From assembly GCF_003259905.1 (NCBI RefSeq), contig NZ_QLMG01000025.1:1-64000 (forward strand): DNA of 64,000 bases, read 5' to 3'. Shown in pieces: positions 34,690 to 43,530 of the stretch. Every line of letters starts with the position of its first letter. Position 1 is the stretch's first letter. Under the pieces are notes generated by a model. The model was not told the DNA's origin. It worked only from the letters and a program-made list of their open reading frames with translations, and did not search any database. The translations under genes and the position numbers were made by a program. This stretch comes from Salipiger aestuarii (lineage in GTDB: Bacteria; Pseudomonadota; Alphaproteobacteria; Rhodobacterales; Rhodobacteraceae).

Positions 34690-35862
34690 ATGACCAGCAC
34701 CCCGCGCGTTTTCCGCCTTGCCGCACCGCTTGCCATCGCTTCGGCGCTTGGCGCCTGCACAGAGCCACTCGATTACGACATGAGAGGCCGCATGGGCGGT
34801 TCAGTCGACACCAGCCAGGCGGCGCTTTCCGCCATCGCCGAGCGCCCCGAACCCGACGAACGCGGGCTGATTTCTTATCCCAACTACCAGGTTGCGGTGG
34901 CGCGCAACGGCGATACGGTGACCGAGGTCGCAAATCGCGTGGGTGTGCCCGCCGGAGAGCTCGCGCGCTTCAACGGCCGGCAACCCCAGGACGGGCTGCG
35001 CGATGGCGAAGTGCTTGCCCTGCCCGGCCGCGCGCCAACCCCCACCACGGCAACAACCGCCCCGATCCAGCCAGCGGGGTCGGTCGACATCACCACGCTC
35101 GCCAGCGCCGCCATCGACCAATCGCCTGCAACACCCGCTCGCGCGCCGTCCCCCGCGCCGATCCAGGGCGGAGTCGAGCCGATCCGACATCAGGTCAGCC
35201 GGGGCGAGACCGCCTATACAATCGCCCGCCTCTATAACGTCACGCCGCGTTCGCTTGCCGATTGGAACGGCCTGGATTCAGACTATGCGGTCCGCGAGGG
35301 GCAATTCCTGCTGATCCCCGTGGTCCAGAAAGCCGCCCCAAAGGTCGCGGCCACGCCTGTCCCGGGCGCAGGCTCGCCAACCCCGCAACCGCCGTCCGCC
35401 AGCCACGCCTTGCCGAAAGACGAACCCTCCGTGGCCGCAAGCGCGGCCAAGGCCACCGCGACTCCTGCCAAGCCCGTTGCCGACATCGGGCAGTCAAAGC
35501 CCACGGTTTCAAGCGCCGCGATGACGATGCCTGTGGATGGAAACATCATCCGCGACTACGCCAAAGGCAAGAACGAGGGCATCGACATCGCGGCAGCAGC
35601 AGGTACGTCGGTAAAGGCGGCGGCAAGCGGAACCGTGGCGGCGATCACCACAAACACCGAAAACGTGCAGATACTCGTCGTTCGGCATCCTGATGACGTT
35701 CTGTCGATCTATACGCATGTCGATGGACTGAGCGTCGTCAAGGGCGATGCCGTGAGCCGGGGGCAAACCATCGGCAAGGTGCGGTCCGGAGATCCCAGCT
35801 TCCTGCATTTCGAAGTGCGCAAGGGGTTCGACAGCGTCGATCCCATGACCTTCCTGCGCTGA
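34690..35862 (+). CDS. NlpD-like lipoprotein: two LysM domains and degenerate M23 peptidase
   Basis: A 390-residue lipoprotein. The signal peptide ends in a lipobox ALGAC with Cys23. LysM domain 1 is at about 60-108 and LysM domain 2 at about 163-208, both for peptidoglycan binding, separated by Pro/Ala-rich linkers. The C-terminal M23 domain (about 280-388) lacks canonical zinc ligands: the first His is Asn (KNEGIDIAAAAG), and the last motif is FLHFEVRKG rather than HxH. Such degenerate LytM proteins (NlpD, EnvC) activate amidases during septum splitting. Position after surE-pcm supports the name. Confidence 0.88.
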   Translation: MTSTPRVFRLAAPLAIASALGACTEPLDYDMRGRMGGSVDTSQAALSAIAERPEPDERGLISYPNYQVAVARNGDTVTEVANRVGVPAGELARFNGRQPQDGLRDGEVLALPGRAPTPTTATTAPIQPAGSVDITTLASAAIDQSPATPARAPSPAPIQGGVEPIRHQVSRGETAYTIARLYNVTPRSLADWNGLDSDYAVREGQFLLIPVVQKAAPKVAATPVPGAGSPTPQPPSASHALPKDEPSVAASAAKATATPAKPVADIGQSKPTVSSAAMTMPVDGNIIRDYAKGKNEGIDIAAAAGTSVKAAASGTVAAITTNTENVQILVVRHPDDVLSIYTHVDGLSVVKGDAVSRGQTIGKVRSGDPSFLHFEVRKGFDSVDPMTFLR

Positions 35863-35868
35863 CCAGGC

Positions 35869-35900
35869 GTCCAAGAATTTTCGTACGAAAATTCTTGGAC
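35869..35900. terminator. Perfect 32-bp palindrome, probable bidirectional terminator
   Basis: GTCCAAGAATTTTCGT at 35869-35884 is followed directly by its exact complement to 35900, with centre CGTACG. It lies 7 bp after the nlpD-like stop and before the convergent ATPase gene. As RNA it forms an AT-rich long hairpin. Confidence 0.6.
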
Positions 35901-35925
35901 CCGGCGCCGCGCCCCGCTTCGGGCC

Positions 35926-35951
35926 GAAGATCTTTCGGACGAAAGATCTTC
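35926..35951. terminator. Second hairpin between convergent genes
   Basis: GAAGATCTTTC (35926-35936) pairs perfectly with GAAAGATCTTC (35941-35951) around GGAC. It touches the stop codon of the minus-strand ATPase gene and probably ends both transcripts with the 35869 palindrome. Confidence 0.55.
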
Positions 35952-36790
35952 TAAAGCGCGACCCCCTGGCGCCCGGCAAGATCGGTGAAATACTGCCAGG
36001 CCACGCGGCCCGACCGCGCGCCGCGCGTTGCCTGCCATTCGATGGCCTCGGCCCGCAGCGTGTCGTCGTCGATCGTCACGCCATGTACAACGCAATACCC
36101 CCGGATCATCGCGAGGTATTCATCCTGCGAACAGGGGTGGAATCCAAGCCACAGGCCAAACCTGTCCGACAGCGACACTTTTTCCTCGACCGCCTCTCCC
36201 GGGCTGATCGCCGAGGACCGCTCGTTCTCGATCATGTCCCTTGGCATCAGATGACGGCGGTTCGAGGTGGCGTAAAACAGCACATTCTCGGGTCGCCCTT
36301 CGATCCCGCCGTCCAGCACCGCCTTGAGGCTTTTATAGTGCTGGTCGTCATGGCTGAAGGACAAATCGTCGCAAAACAACACGAACCGCTTATCCGATCC
36401 CCGCAGCAGGTTCAGCAGGCGCGCCACCGAACCAAGATCCTCACGCTGCAATTCAACCAGCTTCAGATCGTGCCCCTGTACGCGCACCTGCGCGCAGATC
36501 GCCTTGACAAGGCTGGACTTTCCCATCCCCCGCGCGCCCCAAAGCAACGCGTTGTTTGCCGACAGCCCGCGCGCGAACTGTACGGTGTTGGCAAGCAACG
36601 TGTCGCGCGCCCGGTCAATGCCCAGCAGCAGCCCCAGATCCACCCGGTTGACTTGCGCGACGGGGTGCAGGCGGTCGGGATCGACATGCCAGACATAGGC
36701 TTCGGCCGCGTCGAAATCGGGCGCGGCAAGCGGCGCCGGAGCAATGCGCTCCAACGCCGCCGCGATGCGTTCAAGTGCGTCATCGGTCAT
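35951..36790 (-). CDS. AAA-type ATP-binding protein (DUF815)
   Basis: A 279-residue DUF815 ATPase of unknown role. The Walker A is GARGMGKSSL within ALLWGARGMGKSSLVKAI, and Walker B is RFVLFCDDLSF. A sensor-like segment is NVLFYATSNRRHLMPRDMIE. It begins inside the tatC stop (4-bp overlap), so it is cotranscribed with tatABC. The family usually acts alone in the cytoplasm; a link to Tat export is only suggested by position. Confidence 0.85.
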   Translation of the reverse strand: MTDDALERIAAALERIAPAPLAAPDFDAAEAYVWHVDPDRLHPVAQVNRVDLGLLLGIDRARDTLLANTVQFARGLSANNALLWGARGMGKSSLVKAICAQVRVQGHDLKLVELQREDLGSVARLLNLLRGSDKRFVLFCDDLSFSHDDQHYKSLKAVLDGGIEGRPENVLFYATSNRRHLMPRDMIENERSSAISPGEAVEEKVSLSDRFGLWLGFHPCSQDEYLAMIRGYCVVHGVTIDDDTLRAEAIEWQATRGARSGRVAWQYFTDLAGRQGVAL

Positions 36791-37776
36791 GTCTTATCCT
36801 TGTTTCCGCTGTCGTCCGGCGCGCCATCGTCCTCATCGAATTCCTTCATCATGGGATCGACCTCGGGCTCTTCATCATCTTCGAACCACAAGCCCTGCGC
36901 ACGCAGTTCTTTTTCGCGTTTGCGTTCGACCATGCGCACCAGCAGGATCGACACCTCGTACAAGCCATAGACGACGACAAACAGAATCCCCTGCGTGGTC
37001 ACGTCCGGCGGTGTCACCAGCGCGGCCAGCACCAGGATCGCCACGACCGCATATTTGCGCACCGATCCAAGGCCCACCGCGGACACCAGCCCCGCCTTGC
37101 CCATCAGCGTCAGCAGCACCGGCAGCTGAAAGCACAGCCCGAAGGCCAGAATGAACTTCAGCGTGATGTCCAGGCTTTCGTTCACCTTGCCGAAAAAGGT
37201 GATGCGGATGCCGCTGGCGGTTTCGGGCACCACCGCGGGTTCGCCCGCGGGAATGCCCGCAACCCCGTCGCTGACCTTGTCCGCCGCGGTGCTCAGCAGG
37301 TTGGCAAAGATCGAAGACACATCCGCGAAGCCCAGAAAGAACGCCATCGCAAGCGGAGTCACCACGAAATGCGCAAAGCTCGCGCCCAGCAGGAACATCA
37401 CCGGCGACGCGACGAGAAAGGGCAGAAACGCCCCCTTTTCATTCTTGTACAGCCCCGGCGCCACGAATCGCCACATCTGGTAGCCGATCACCGGGAACGC
37501 CAGCGCGAAGCCGAACACCATGGAGATGCGAAACAGGGTGAACAGGTATTCCTGCGGCGAGGTATACTGCATTGTCGGCGACGGATCGCCGAGGCTGCGC
37601 AGCGTTTCCTCGATCGGTCCAAGCAGAAACTGCAGGATCGGTTCGGCCACGGTGAATGCCAGGCAGATCCCGATGATGAAGGCGATCACCGATCGGATCA
37701 ACCGCGTGCGCAGTTCGGCCAGATGTTCGATCAGCGGCGCCGAGCTGTCCTCGATGTCGTCCTGTCCCGCGCTCAT
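36787..37776 (-). CDS. tatC: Twin-arginine translocase subunit TatC
   Basis: A 329-residue membrane protein that recognises RR signal peptides. The N-terminus has PLIEHLAELRTRLIRSVIAF with the conserved Glu, followed by six membrane helices. YTSPQEYLFTLFRISMVFGF, RFVAPGLYKNEKGAFLPF and the FQLPVLLTLMGKAGLVSA region are conserved. The segment between helices 3 and 4 and the acidic C-terminal tail (about 30 residues) are longer than in E. coli. It overlaps tatB by 4 bp. Confidence 0.95.
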   Translation of the reverse strand: MSAGQDDIEDSSAPLIEHLAELRTRLIRSVIAFIIGICLAFTVAEPILQFLLGPIEETLRSLGDPSPTMQYTSPQEYLFTLFRISMVFGFALAFPVIGYQMWRFVAPGLYKNEKGAFLPFLVASPVMFLLGASFAHFVVTPLAMAFFLGFADVSSIFANLLSTAADKVSDGVAGIPAGEPAVVPETASGIRITFFGKVNESLDITLKFILAFGLCFQLPVLLTLMGKAGLVSAVGLGSVRKYAVVAILVLAALVTPPDVTTQGILFVVVYGLYEVSILLVRMVERKREKELRAQGLWFEDDEEPEVDPMMKEFDEDDGAPDDSGNKDKT

Positions 37777-38267
37777 GACTCACCGTCTTTCTTCAGGTCC
37801 GCCTCAAGGGCGGCGGCCTTGGTTGCGGCCTCCCCGGCCCGCTTCGCCGCTGCCTCCGCCTCGCGCTTGTGGCGTTCGGCCGCGGCCCGCGCGGTACTGG
37901 CGGCGATCTTCTTGCGCTGCGTGTCGCGTTCGGGATCGGCGGCGGAATCGGGCGCTGAGGGGTCTTCCTCCAGCCCCGCGTCCCTGGGTGGGGCCGTGGG
38001 GTCGGTCATGGATTTCGCCGCGTCGCGCACCCCGTCCAGCGCCGATCCGATGGGGTTCGTCGCGGATTTGAAGGTCTTGGCGACATCGCGCACGCCCGAT
38101 TCGTCGGCCGCGTCGTTCATCGCACGGGAAAATTCCCGCGCCATGCCGCGCGCCTTGCCCATGAACCGGCCCATGTTGCGAAACAGCACCGGCAGATCCT
38201 TGGGGCCGACGACAATCAGCGCCACGATCCCGATGACCATCAGCTCGGACCATCCAAGATCCAGCAT
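37773..38267 (-). CDS. tatB: Sec-independent translocase subunit TatB
   Basis: A 164-residue protein with one N-terminal helix (MLDLGWSELMVIGIVALIVV), the GPKDLPVLFRNMGRFMGKAR amphipathic helix, and a long charged Ala/Glu/Lys-rich C-terminal coil. The Glu8 typical of TatB is present. It forms the TatBC receptor complex with TatC. It lies 6 bp after tatA. Confidence 0.93.
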   Translation of the reverse strand: MLDLGWSELMVIGIVALIVVGPKDLPVLFRNMGRFMGKARGMAREFSRAMNDAADESGVRDVAKTFKSATNPIGSALDGVRDAAKSMTDPTAPPRDAGLEEDPSAPDSAADPERDTQRKKIAASTARAAAERHKREAEAAAKRAGEAATKAAALEADLKKDGES

Positions 38268-38273
38268 GACGGC

Positions 38274-38489
38274 TTACACCTTGTCCTTGTCTTCGGCCGG
38301 GGTCACATCGCGCGCCTCCTCCGCCTTGTCATCCTCAAGTTCCCTGCCGCCTTCGTGGACGCCCTTCTTGAATGCGGTGATGCCTTTGCCGACTTCCCCC
38401 ATCAGGCTGGAAATCTTGCCCCGTCCGAACAGGACCAAAACGACGACGGCGATAAGCAAAAGGCCCGGAAGGCCGATATTGTTGAGCAT
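38274..38489 (-). CDS. tatA: Sec-independent translocase subunit TatA
   Basis: A 71-residue pore-forming subunit: N-terminal helix [16 protein letters not shown], the [20 protein letters not shown] hinge and amphipathic helix, then an acidic tail. FGRGKI is the alphaproteobacterial variant of the FGxxKL motif. It is the first gene of the tatABC-DUF815 operon, and an AGGAGA site precedes it. Confidence 0.94.
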   Translation of the reverse strand: MLNNIGLPGLLLIAVVVLVLFGRGKISSLMGEVGKGITAFKKGVHEGGRELEDDKAEEARDVTPAEDKDKV

Positions 38490-38623
38490 GTCTTCTCTCC
38501 TGTTCCGGGTCCGCGACGCGGCCGGATGTGAAACCTCTTCGCGAGTCTTAGGGCGAAGCCCGCGCGCCCGAAAGCGGCAAGCGGTCGAAGAAAGGCTGCA
38601 TGGCCAAATTCCCCCACCGTCTT

Positions 38624-38639
38624 TGACACTATTTTGTCA
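38624..38639. promoter_or_regulatory. Dyad upstream of WYL regulator
   Basis: TGACA and TGTCA flank a 6-bp centre within CTTTGACACTATTTTGTCAG, 33 bp upstream of the WYL-regulator start. The TTGACA could also be a -35 element. An autoregulatory site is likely; evidence is only positional. Confidence 0.4.
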
Positions 38640-38671
38640 GTAGGGCACCCTGCCGCACGAAAGGACCATCG

Positions 38672-39340
38672 ATGAAAAAATCCCTGCGCCTCGCGGCCCT
38701 GATGACCCGCCTGAAAGACGGCAACCTGCACACCGCCGAACGCCTCGCCCAGGCGCTCGGCGTGTCGGTGCGCACGATCTACCGCGACATGGACGAGCTG
38801 TCCGCAGCCGGAATCCCCATCGCCGGCGAGCGCGGGCGCGGCTACCGGGCGGCGGCCACGGTCACGCTGCCCCCCCTGAACCTGACGGACATCGAACTTG
38901 AAGTGCTGCATCTGGGGCTGGCCGCCGTGGGCGCGGGCGCCGCCGAAATGCCCGATCTGGCCCAGGCGGCCCGCAGCCTGTCCGCCAAGATCGACGACCT
39001 GCTTCCCGAAGAAGGTCAGACCGTTCCCTTCGGCTTTGCCAGCCACCCGTGGCAGGACGCGGCACAGGGCTTTCGCCACATGCCCGCCTTTCGCGCCGCC
39101 GTCCGGGCCCGCCAGAAACTGCGCGTCACGCTGACCGATGGCACGAGTCAGGATATTCGCCCGCTCAAGCTTGGCTATTGGGGACGGATCTGGACCTGCA
39201 CCGCCTGGTCTGAAACCGGTGCGCGGTTCACCGAGATCCGTCTGGACACGGTCGCTGCCCTGACGCCCCTGCCCGGTCTGTTCGTCAATGAGCCCGGAAA
39301 ACGGCTGGAAGATTACCCCACATCGCCCCGCCGGGACTGA
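38672..39340 (+). CDS. YafY-type HTH/WYL-domain regulator
   Basis: A 222-residue regulator. The N-terminal HTH_11 domain (NLHTAERLAQALGVSVRTIY then RDMDELSAAGIPIAGERGRG) is followed by a WYL-like domain in the C-terminal half (DIRPLKLGYWGRIWTCTAWS). WYL regulators bind nucleotide or nucleic-acid ligands. The gene is monocistronic and divergent from tatA. A dyad lies 33 bp upstream. Confidence 0.85.
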   Translation: MKKSLRLAALMTRLKDGNLHTAERLAQALGVSVRTIYRDMDELSAAGIPIAGERGRGYRAAATVTLPPLNLTDIELEVLHLGLAAVGAGAAEMPDLAQAARSLSAKIDDLLPEEGQTVPFGFASHPWQDAAQGFRHMPAFRAAVRARQKLRVTLTDGTSQDIRPLKLGYWGRIWTCTAWSETGARFTEIRLDTVAALTPLPGLFVNEPGKRLEDYPTSPRRD

Positions 39341-39443
39341 TGGTGCCGCGCGCGGGGGCGCGGCCTGCGCCCGCGCGGTATCCCCGCCACAACGACGGCC
39401 GCGACGCGCGGCCCCTTCGCGCAACCAATGTCCTCAGGTACCA

Positions 39444-39468
39444 AAGAGGAGGGCACCGCCCTCCTCTT
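39444..39468 (-). terminator. Terminator for the cyclophilin genes
   Basis: An 11-bp perfect stem AAGAGGAGGGC / GCCCTCCTCTT with a 3-base loop. On the minus strand it ends CTCTTTGG, and it lies about 50 bp past the exported cyclophilin stop. The symmetrical stem may also serve the WYL gene on the plus strand. Confidence 0.65.
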
Positions 39469-39519
39469 CAGGCCCGCATCGCGGGCTGAAACCAGCGCGC
39501 CGCAAGGCGCACCTTTGGA

Positions 39520-40071
39520 TCAGTCGGTCACAGTCACGGACACCATGCGGTCGGGCTGGCCGACCACGGTGCCGTTGCCGCCTGTGCCGCGCTTGATTGC
39601 GTCGACCACATCCATGCCTTCGGTCACTTCGCCGACGACGGTGTACTGGCCGTTCAGATGCGTCGCGGGCGCGAACATCACAAAGAACTGCGAGTTAGCC
39701 GAATTTGGGTTCTGCGACCGGGCCATGCCCACCGCGCCGCGCTCGAACGAACGGTCGGAAAATTCGGCCGCAAGATCGGACATGTCCGACCCGCCGGTGC
39801 CCGCCATGCGCATGTCCGCGCCCATCTTGCCGTATTGCACGTCGCCGGTTTGCGCCATGAAGCCTTCGATGACGCGGTGGAACACCACGTCATCGTATTC
39901 ACCGGCCTTCGCCAGCGCGGTGATGCGCGCGACGTGCTGCGGGGCCACGTCATCGAACAGCTCGATGTGGAAGGTGCCGTTGGCGCCCTCGCCCGCGACC
40001 GTCACGTCCAGCCCTGCCGCCATCGCGGGCGGGCCCAGCACGCAGAAAACGCCTGCCAGAAGCTTACGCAT
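39520..40071 (-). CDS. Exported cyclophilin-type peptidyl-prolyl isomerase
   Basis: A 183-residue cyclophilin with an N-terminal signal peptide (MRKLLAGVFCVLGPPAMAA). The catalytic core is intact: VVFHRVIEGFMAQTGD with the Arg and Gln, RSQNPNSANSQFFVMF, and LNGQYTVVGEVTEGMDVVDA. It should act in the periplasm. It overlaps the upstream cytoplasmic cyclophilin gene by 8 bp. Confidence 0.92.
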   Translation of the reverse strand: MRKLLAGVFCVLGPPAMAAGLDVTVAGEGANGTFHIELFDDVAPQHVARITALAKAGEYDDVVFHRVIEGFMAQTGDVQYGKMGADMRMAGTGGSDMSDLAAEFSDRSFERGAVGMARSQNPNSANSQFFVMFAPATHLNGQYTVVGEVTEGMDVVDAIKRGTGGNGTVVGQPDRMVSVTVTD

Positions 40072-40570
40072 CCACGGCCACCCTGACGCTGATCATCCGG
40101 TCGGGGGTCGCGGGCGGCTCGCCGCGGGTGATCGCATCGACGTGCTCCATGCCTTCGATGACGCGCCCGTAAACGGTATATTGCCCGTTCAGAAAGCTGT
40201 TGTCCTTGAAGTTGATGAAGAATTGCGAGTTGGCCGAATTCGGGTTTTGCGATCGCGCCGCCCCCAGCGTGCCCCGGTCATGCGGCAGCTTGGAAAATTC
40301 CGCCGGCAGGTCCGGCAGGTCCGACCCGCCCGTGCCCGCGCGGCGCAGGTTGAACCCGTCTTCCATGTCGCCATGTTCCACGTCCCCCGTCTGGGCCATG
40401 AACCCGTCGATCACGCGGTGGAAACAGACGTTGTCATAGGCCCCGGCGCGCGCCAGTTCCTTCATGCGCTCGGCATGTTTCGGGGCGACGTCCGCCAGAA
40501 GTTCGATCACCACGGTGCCGTCTTTCAGCTCCATGAGGATGGTGTTTTCGGGGTCCTTGATCTCGGCCAT
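40064..40570 (-). CDS. Cytoplasmic cyclophilin-type peptidyl-prolyl isomerase
   Basis: A 168-residue cyclophilin without a signal peptide: NVCFHRVIDGFMAQTGDVEH, RSQNPNSANSQFFINFKDNS and FLNGQYTVYGRVIEGMEHVD are all canonical. It is the first gene of a two-gene operon with the exported copy, a tandem duplication that gives one isomerase for each compartment. The pair is divergent from pgk. Confidence 0.93.
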   Translation of the reverse strand: MAEIKDPENTILMELKDGTVVIELLADVAPKHAERMKELARAGAYDNVCFHRVIDGFMAQTGDVEHGDMEDGFNLRRAGTGGSDLPDLPAEFSKLPHDRGTLGAARSQNPNSANSQFFINFKDNSFLNGQYTVYGRVIEGMEHVDAITRGEPPATPDRMISVRVAVDA

Positions 40571-40730
40571 GTCATACTCCCAATGCGTCCGATGAGGTTG
40601 GGCGCAGACTTAATGCGCGCGCCGCGCTTTCACAACCTTTTCGGGCGGCTCGGCCAGCGTGGGCGCATTGACGCCGGGCGTCCGACGGGGCAGACCTTTC
40701 GTCAAAGCTCAAGACCAGAGGAGCCACACC

Positions 40731-41909
40731 ATGGCCTGGAAAACGCTCGACGACATGGATCTGGACGGCAAGCGCGTCCTGACCCGCGTCGATATCAACG
40801 TCCCCGTCGAAAGAGGCGAAGTGACCGATGCCACCCGCGTCGAACGCGTCGGCCCGACCGTGCAGGACATCATATCGCGCGGGGGCAAGCCGATTCTGCT
40901 GGCGCATTTCGGTCGCCCCAAGGGCAAGGTCGTGCCCGAGATGTCGCTGAAGATGCTGGTTCCCACGCTAGAAGCGGTGTTCGGCACATCGGTGCATTTC
41001 ACCACCCTGGACGAGGCCGAAGTGGTCATCGACGCCTGCGACGCGGGCCAGGTTGTGCTGCTGGAAAACACCCGCTTCGAGCCGGGCGAGGAATCCAACG
41101 ATCCCGACCTTGCCAGGACCTATGCCCGGCTTGGCGACATCTACTGCAACGATGCCTTTTCGGCGGCCCACCGCGCGCACAGCTCGACCGAGGCGCTGGC
41201 GCATCTTCTGCCCGCCTGCGCCGGCCGCCTGATGCAGGCCGAGCTTGAGGCGCTGGAATCCGCGCTTGGCGACCCCAAGCGTCCCGTGCTCGCCGTTGTC
41301 GGCGGCGCCAAGGTGTCGACCAAGCTGGAATTGCTTGGCAATCTGGTCGAAAAGGTCGACATGCTGGTGATCGGCGGCGGCATGGCGAATACCTTTCTTG
41401 CGGCGCAGGGCGTCGACGTGGGCAAATCGCTGTGTGAACACGAAATGACCGGCACCGCCAGGGACATCGCCGCCAAGGCCGCGACCGCAGGTTGTGAAAT
41501 CCTGCTGCCGCGCGACGTGGTCGTCGCCCGCGAATTCCGCGAAAATGCCCCGTCCGAGGTGGTTGCCGCCGAATCCTGCCCTGCGGATGCGATGATCCTG
41601 GATGCGGGCCCCGAAAGCGTCGCCCATATCGAGGCCGCGATCGAACGCGCCGAAACATTGATCTGGAACGGCCCGCTTGGCGCGTTCGAGATCGCGCCCT
41701 TTGACGCGGCCACCAATGCCGCCGCGGCCTCGGCGGCGAAGGCCACCGCCAACGGCACCCTGGTGTCGGTCGCCGGGGGCGGCGACACCGTCGCGGCGCT
41801 GAACAAGGCGGGCGCGGCGGACGATTTCACCTATATTTCCACCGCCGGGGGCGCGTTCCTTGAATGGATGGAAGGCAAGGTTCTGCCGGGCGTCGCCGCC
41901 CTGGGCTGA
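40731..41909 (+). CDS. pgk: Phosphoglycerate kinase
   Basis: A 392-residue glycolytic kinase. The substrate-binding start is [19 protein letters not shown], then [11 protein letters not shown]. The hinge and nucleotide-binding parts are [36 protein letters not shown] and the C-terminal [14 protein letters not shown] strong AGAGGAG precedes the ATG at 40731. No other glycolytic genes are adjacent. Confidence 0.96.
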   Translation: MAWKTLDDMDLDGKRVLTRVDINVPVERGEVTDATRVERVGPTVQDIISRGGKPILLAHFGRPKGKVVPEMSLKMLVPTLEAVFGTSVHFTTLDEAEVVIDACDAGQVVLLENTRFEPGEESNDPDLARTYARLGDIYCNDAFSAAHRAHSSTEALAHLLPACAGRLMQAELEALESALGDPKRPVLAVVGGAKVSTKLELLGNLVEKVDMLVIGGGMANTFLAAQGVDVGKSLCEHEMTGTARDIAAKAATAGCEILLPRDVVVAREFRENAPSEVVAAESCPADAMILDAGPESVAHIEAAIERAETLIWNGPLGAFEIAPFDAATNAAAASAAKATANGTLVSVAGGGDTVAALNKAGAADDFTYISTAGGAFLEWMEGKVLPGVAALG

Positions 41910-42125
41910 CCGCAAAGCCATCGCCGGGGTGCCGACTGTGCCCCGGCCCGCTGCCCCGGCCCGTCGCCCCTACCTGCCGCCCCGACCTGCGGCAGCGATG
42001 CCGCAGGGGCGCGAAAAATATCCCCCTATGGGCTGACCGGGATTCCCCCGCAGGCCGATTCGTGCCATCACGTCCCCACGCATCCGTCAGAGATGCGACC
42101 CGAGGCAAAAGCAAGAGCACACCCC

Positions 42126-42425
42126 ATGTCCGCAAGGCGCAAACCCGCGTTCGGCGCGTTGATCTATACCGGCATCACCATGGCCCTGTCCGCCTATTTC
42201 ACCTTTGCCGCCGTGCAGGGCGATTTCGGCCTGTTCCGCCGCGCTGAAATCGACAGCGAAGCCGCGCAGCTGACCGCCGAGCTTGACCAGCTTGCGGCAG
42301 AAGTGTCGCGGATGGAAAACCTGACGCTGCGCCTGTCGGACGATTATCTGGATCTCGACCTGCTGGATCAGCAAGCGCGCGACGTGCTGGGGCTGATGCG
42401 GTCCGACGAAATCGTCGTGCGCTAA
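42126..42425 (+). CDS. FtsB/DivIC-like septum formation initiator
   Basis: A 99-residue bitopic membrane protein: a short cytoplasmic N-terminus, one helix (LIYTGITMALSAYFTFAAVQ), and a periplasmic coiled coil (EAAQLTAELDQLAAEVSRME). It ends with the LDQQARDVLGLMRSDEIVV segment typical of alphaproteobacterial FtsB-like proteins. It links FtsL and FtsQ at the division septum. In many relatives pdhA follows; here it does not. Confidence 0.85.
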   Translation: MSARRKPAFGALIYTGITMALSAYFTFAAVQGDFGLFRRAEIDSEAAQLTAELDQLAAEVSRMENLTLRLSDDYLDLDLLDQQARDVLGLMRSDEIVVR

Positions 42426-42642
42426 GCCTCATCCGTCAAGGCCGGGCGATCCGGCCGCGGAGGATGCGACGGGGCGGCCCTGATTGGGCGAAAATCCGCC
42501 TCGGCGCGCGCAAAAAGGCAAGGCCCTGCCGAGGCGGGCGCAATCCCGCAGTTCAACCGGCCCTTGCCGCACATGACGCTTGATCGGGGGCACCGACGCC
42601 CCCCATCTTGGTGACTGAACACGACAACAGGCAGCACGACAG

Positions 42643-42813
42643 ATGCGACACAAGACCCGACTGAAAGCCCTGACCGCCCTGCAAGCCGCAGCCCTTGCGA
42701 TGCTGGCAATCTTTGGCGCCTTCACGGCGCAAGGACATGCCAAATCGTGCAAACCCAACCTGTCGCCGCCGTCGTCCGCGTCGTGCTATATCGCCCCGGT
42801 CGAGGCGCATTAA
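42643..42813 (+). CDS. Small secreted Cys-containing protein, hypothetical
   Basis: A 56-codon reading frame with a convincing signal peptide (basic MRHKTRLKAL, hydrophobic ALAMLAIFGAFTAQGHA with an AxA-like cleavage site). The mature peptide is only about 23 residues with two Cys, KSCKPNLSPPSSASCYIAPV. No family is recognised and the ribosome binding site is weak. Its last 4 bp overlap the 3' end of the convergent ccmG gene. A real small periplasmic peptide is plausible but unproven. Confidence 0.4.
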   Translation: MRHKTRLKALTALQAAALAMLAIFGAFTAQGHAKSCKPNLSPPSSASCYIAPVEAH

Positions 42814-43379
42814 CGCCCAAGCGCCTTGTCGAGCGCGGGCAGGAACACATCGGTGTAAAGCGTGCCCGCCAGCGGCCCGGTGTGCTTGTGCAGCACCGTG
42901 CCATCGCCCGCGACGATAAAGGTTTCGGGCGGGCCGGTCACGCCCCAGTCGATCGCTGCCCGCCCCTGCGGATCGAATGGCACCCCGATGAAGGGCGAGC
43001 GTTCGTCGGTCAGGTAGCTGGACGCGGTGCCGGCCTGATCCTTGATGTTCACGCCGACGATGCGCACCCCCTGGGCCTGCAGCTCCAGCAGGCGCGGATG
43101 TTCGGCCCGGCACGGCGGGCACCACGACGCCCAGAAGTTCACGAGGGTCACCTCGCCGCTGCGCAGGTCAGCGTCTTGCACGGCCGGGAACCCCTCCAGC
43201 GTTTCGGTCGGAAGGCCCGGCGCCTGCCTGCCGATGAACTGCGAGGGCAGCAGCGTCGTGTCGCCCCGCTGCATCCCCAGATACGCCATGACCGCGAATG
43301 CCGCGAACAGCAGCGGCGGCAGGATCATCAGTACCGAAATCTTTTTGCGGGGCGTCTGCCCGCCGTCGCTGTCAGCCAT
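42810..43379 (-). CDS. ccmG: Thiol:disulfide interchange protein CcmG/DsbE
   Basis: A 189-residue membrane-anchored thioredoxin. The N-terminal anchor is ISVLMILPPLLFAAFAVMAY and the active site WCPPC is Cys87/Cys90 within LVNFWASWCPPC. GVTGPPETFIV is the family's cis-Pro loop. It keeps apocytochrome c CxxCH thiols reduced for haem attachment. It overlaps ccmD by 8 bp, the last of the ccmC-ccmD-ccmG run. Confidence 0.93.
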   Translation of the reverse strand: MADSDGGQTPRKKISVLMILPPLLFAAFAVMAYLGMQRGDTTLLPSQFIGRQAPGLPTETLEGFPAVQDADLRSGEVTLVNFWASWCPPCRAEHPRLLELQAQGVRIVGVNIKDQAGTASSYLTDERSPFIGVPFDPQGRAAIDWGVTGPPETFIVAGDGTVLHKHTGPLAGTLYTDVFLPALDKALGR

Positions 43380-43530
43380 GGGGTTTCAGCCTTTTCTCGA
43401 CCTTTGCCAGTTCGGCCCGGACCCGGCGCGCCCGCGCCACGCTGACCCCGACAAGCAAGGCGATCAGCCCCAGGCTGACGCCATAGGATGTCAGCACCTC
43501 AAAAGCGTATTTGCCAAGATCCAGCTTCAT
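43372..43530 (-). CDS. ccmD: Haem exporter protein CcmD
   Basis: A 52-residue protein with one membrane helix: MKLDLGKYAFEVLTSYGVSL, then GLIALLVGVSVARARRVRAE and a basic tail. CcmD stabilises the CcmABC-CcmE complex that releases haem-loaded CcmE. Position between ccmC and ccmG with overlaps on both sides (4 and 8 bp) confirms it. Confidence 0.9.
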   Translation of the reverse strand: MKLDLGKYAFEVLTSYGVSLGLIALLVGVSVARARRVRAELAKVEKRLKPHG

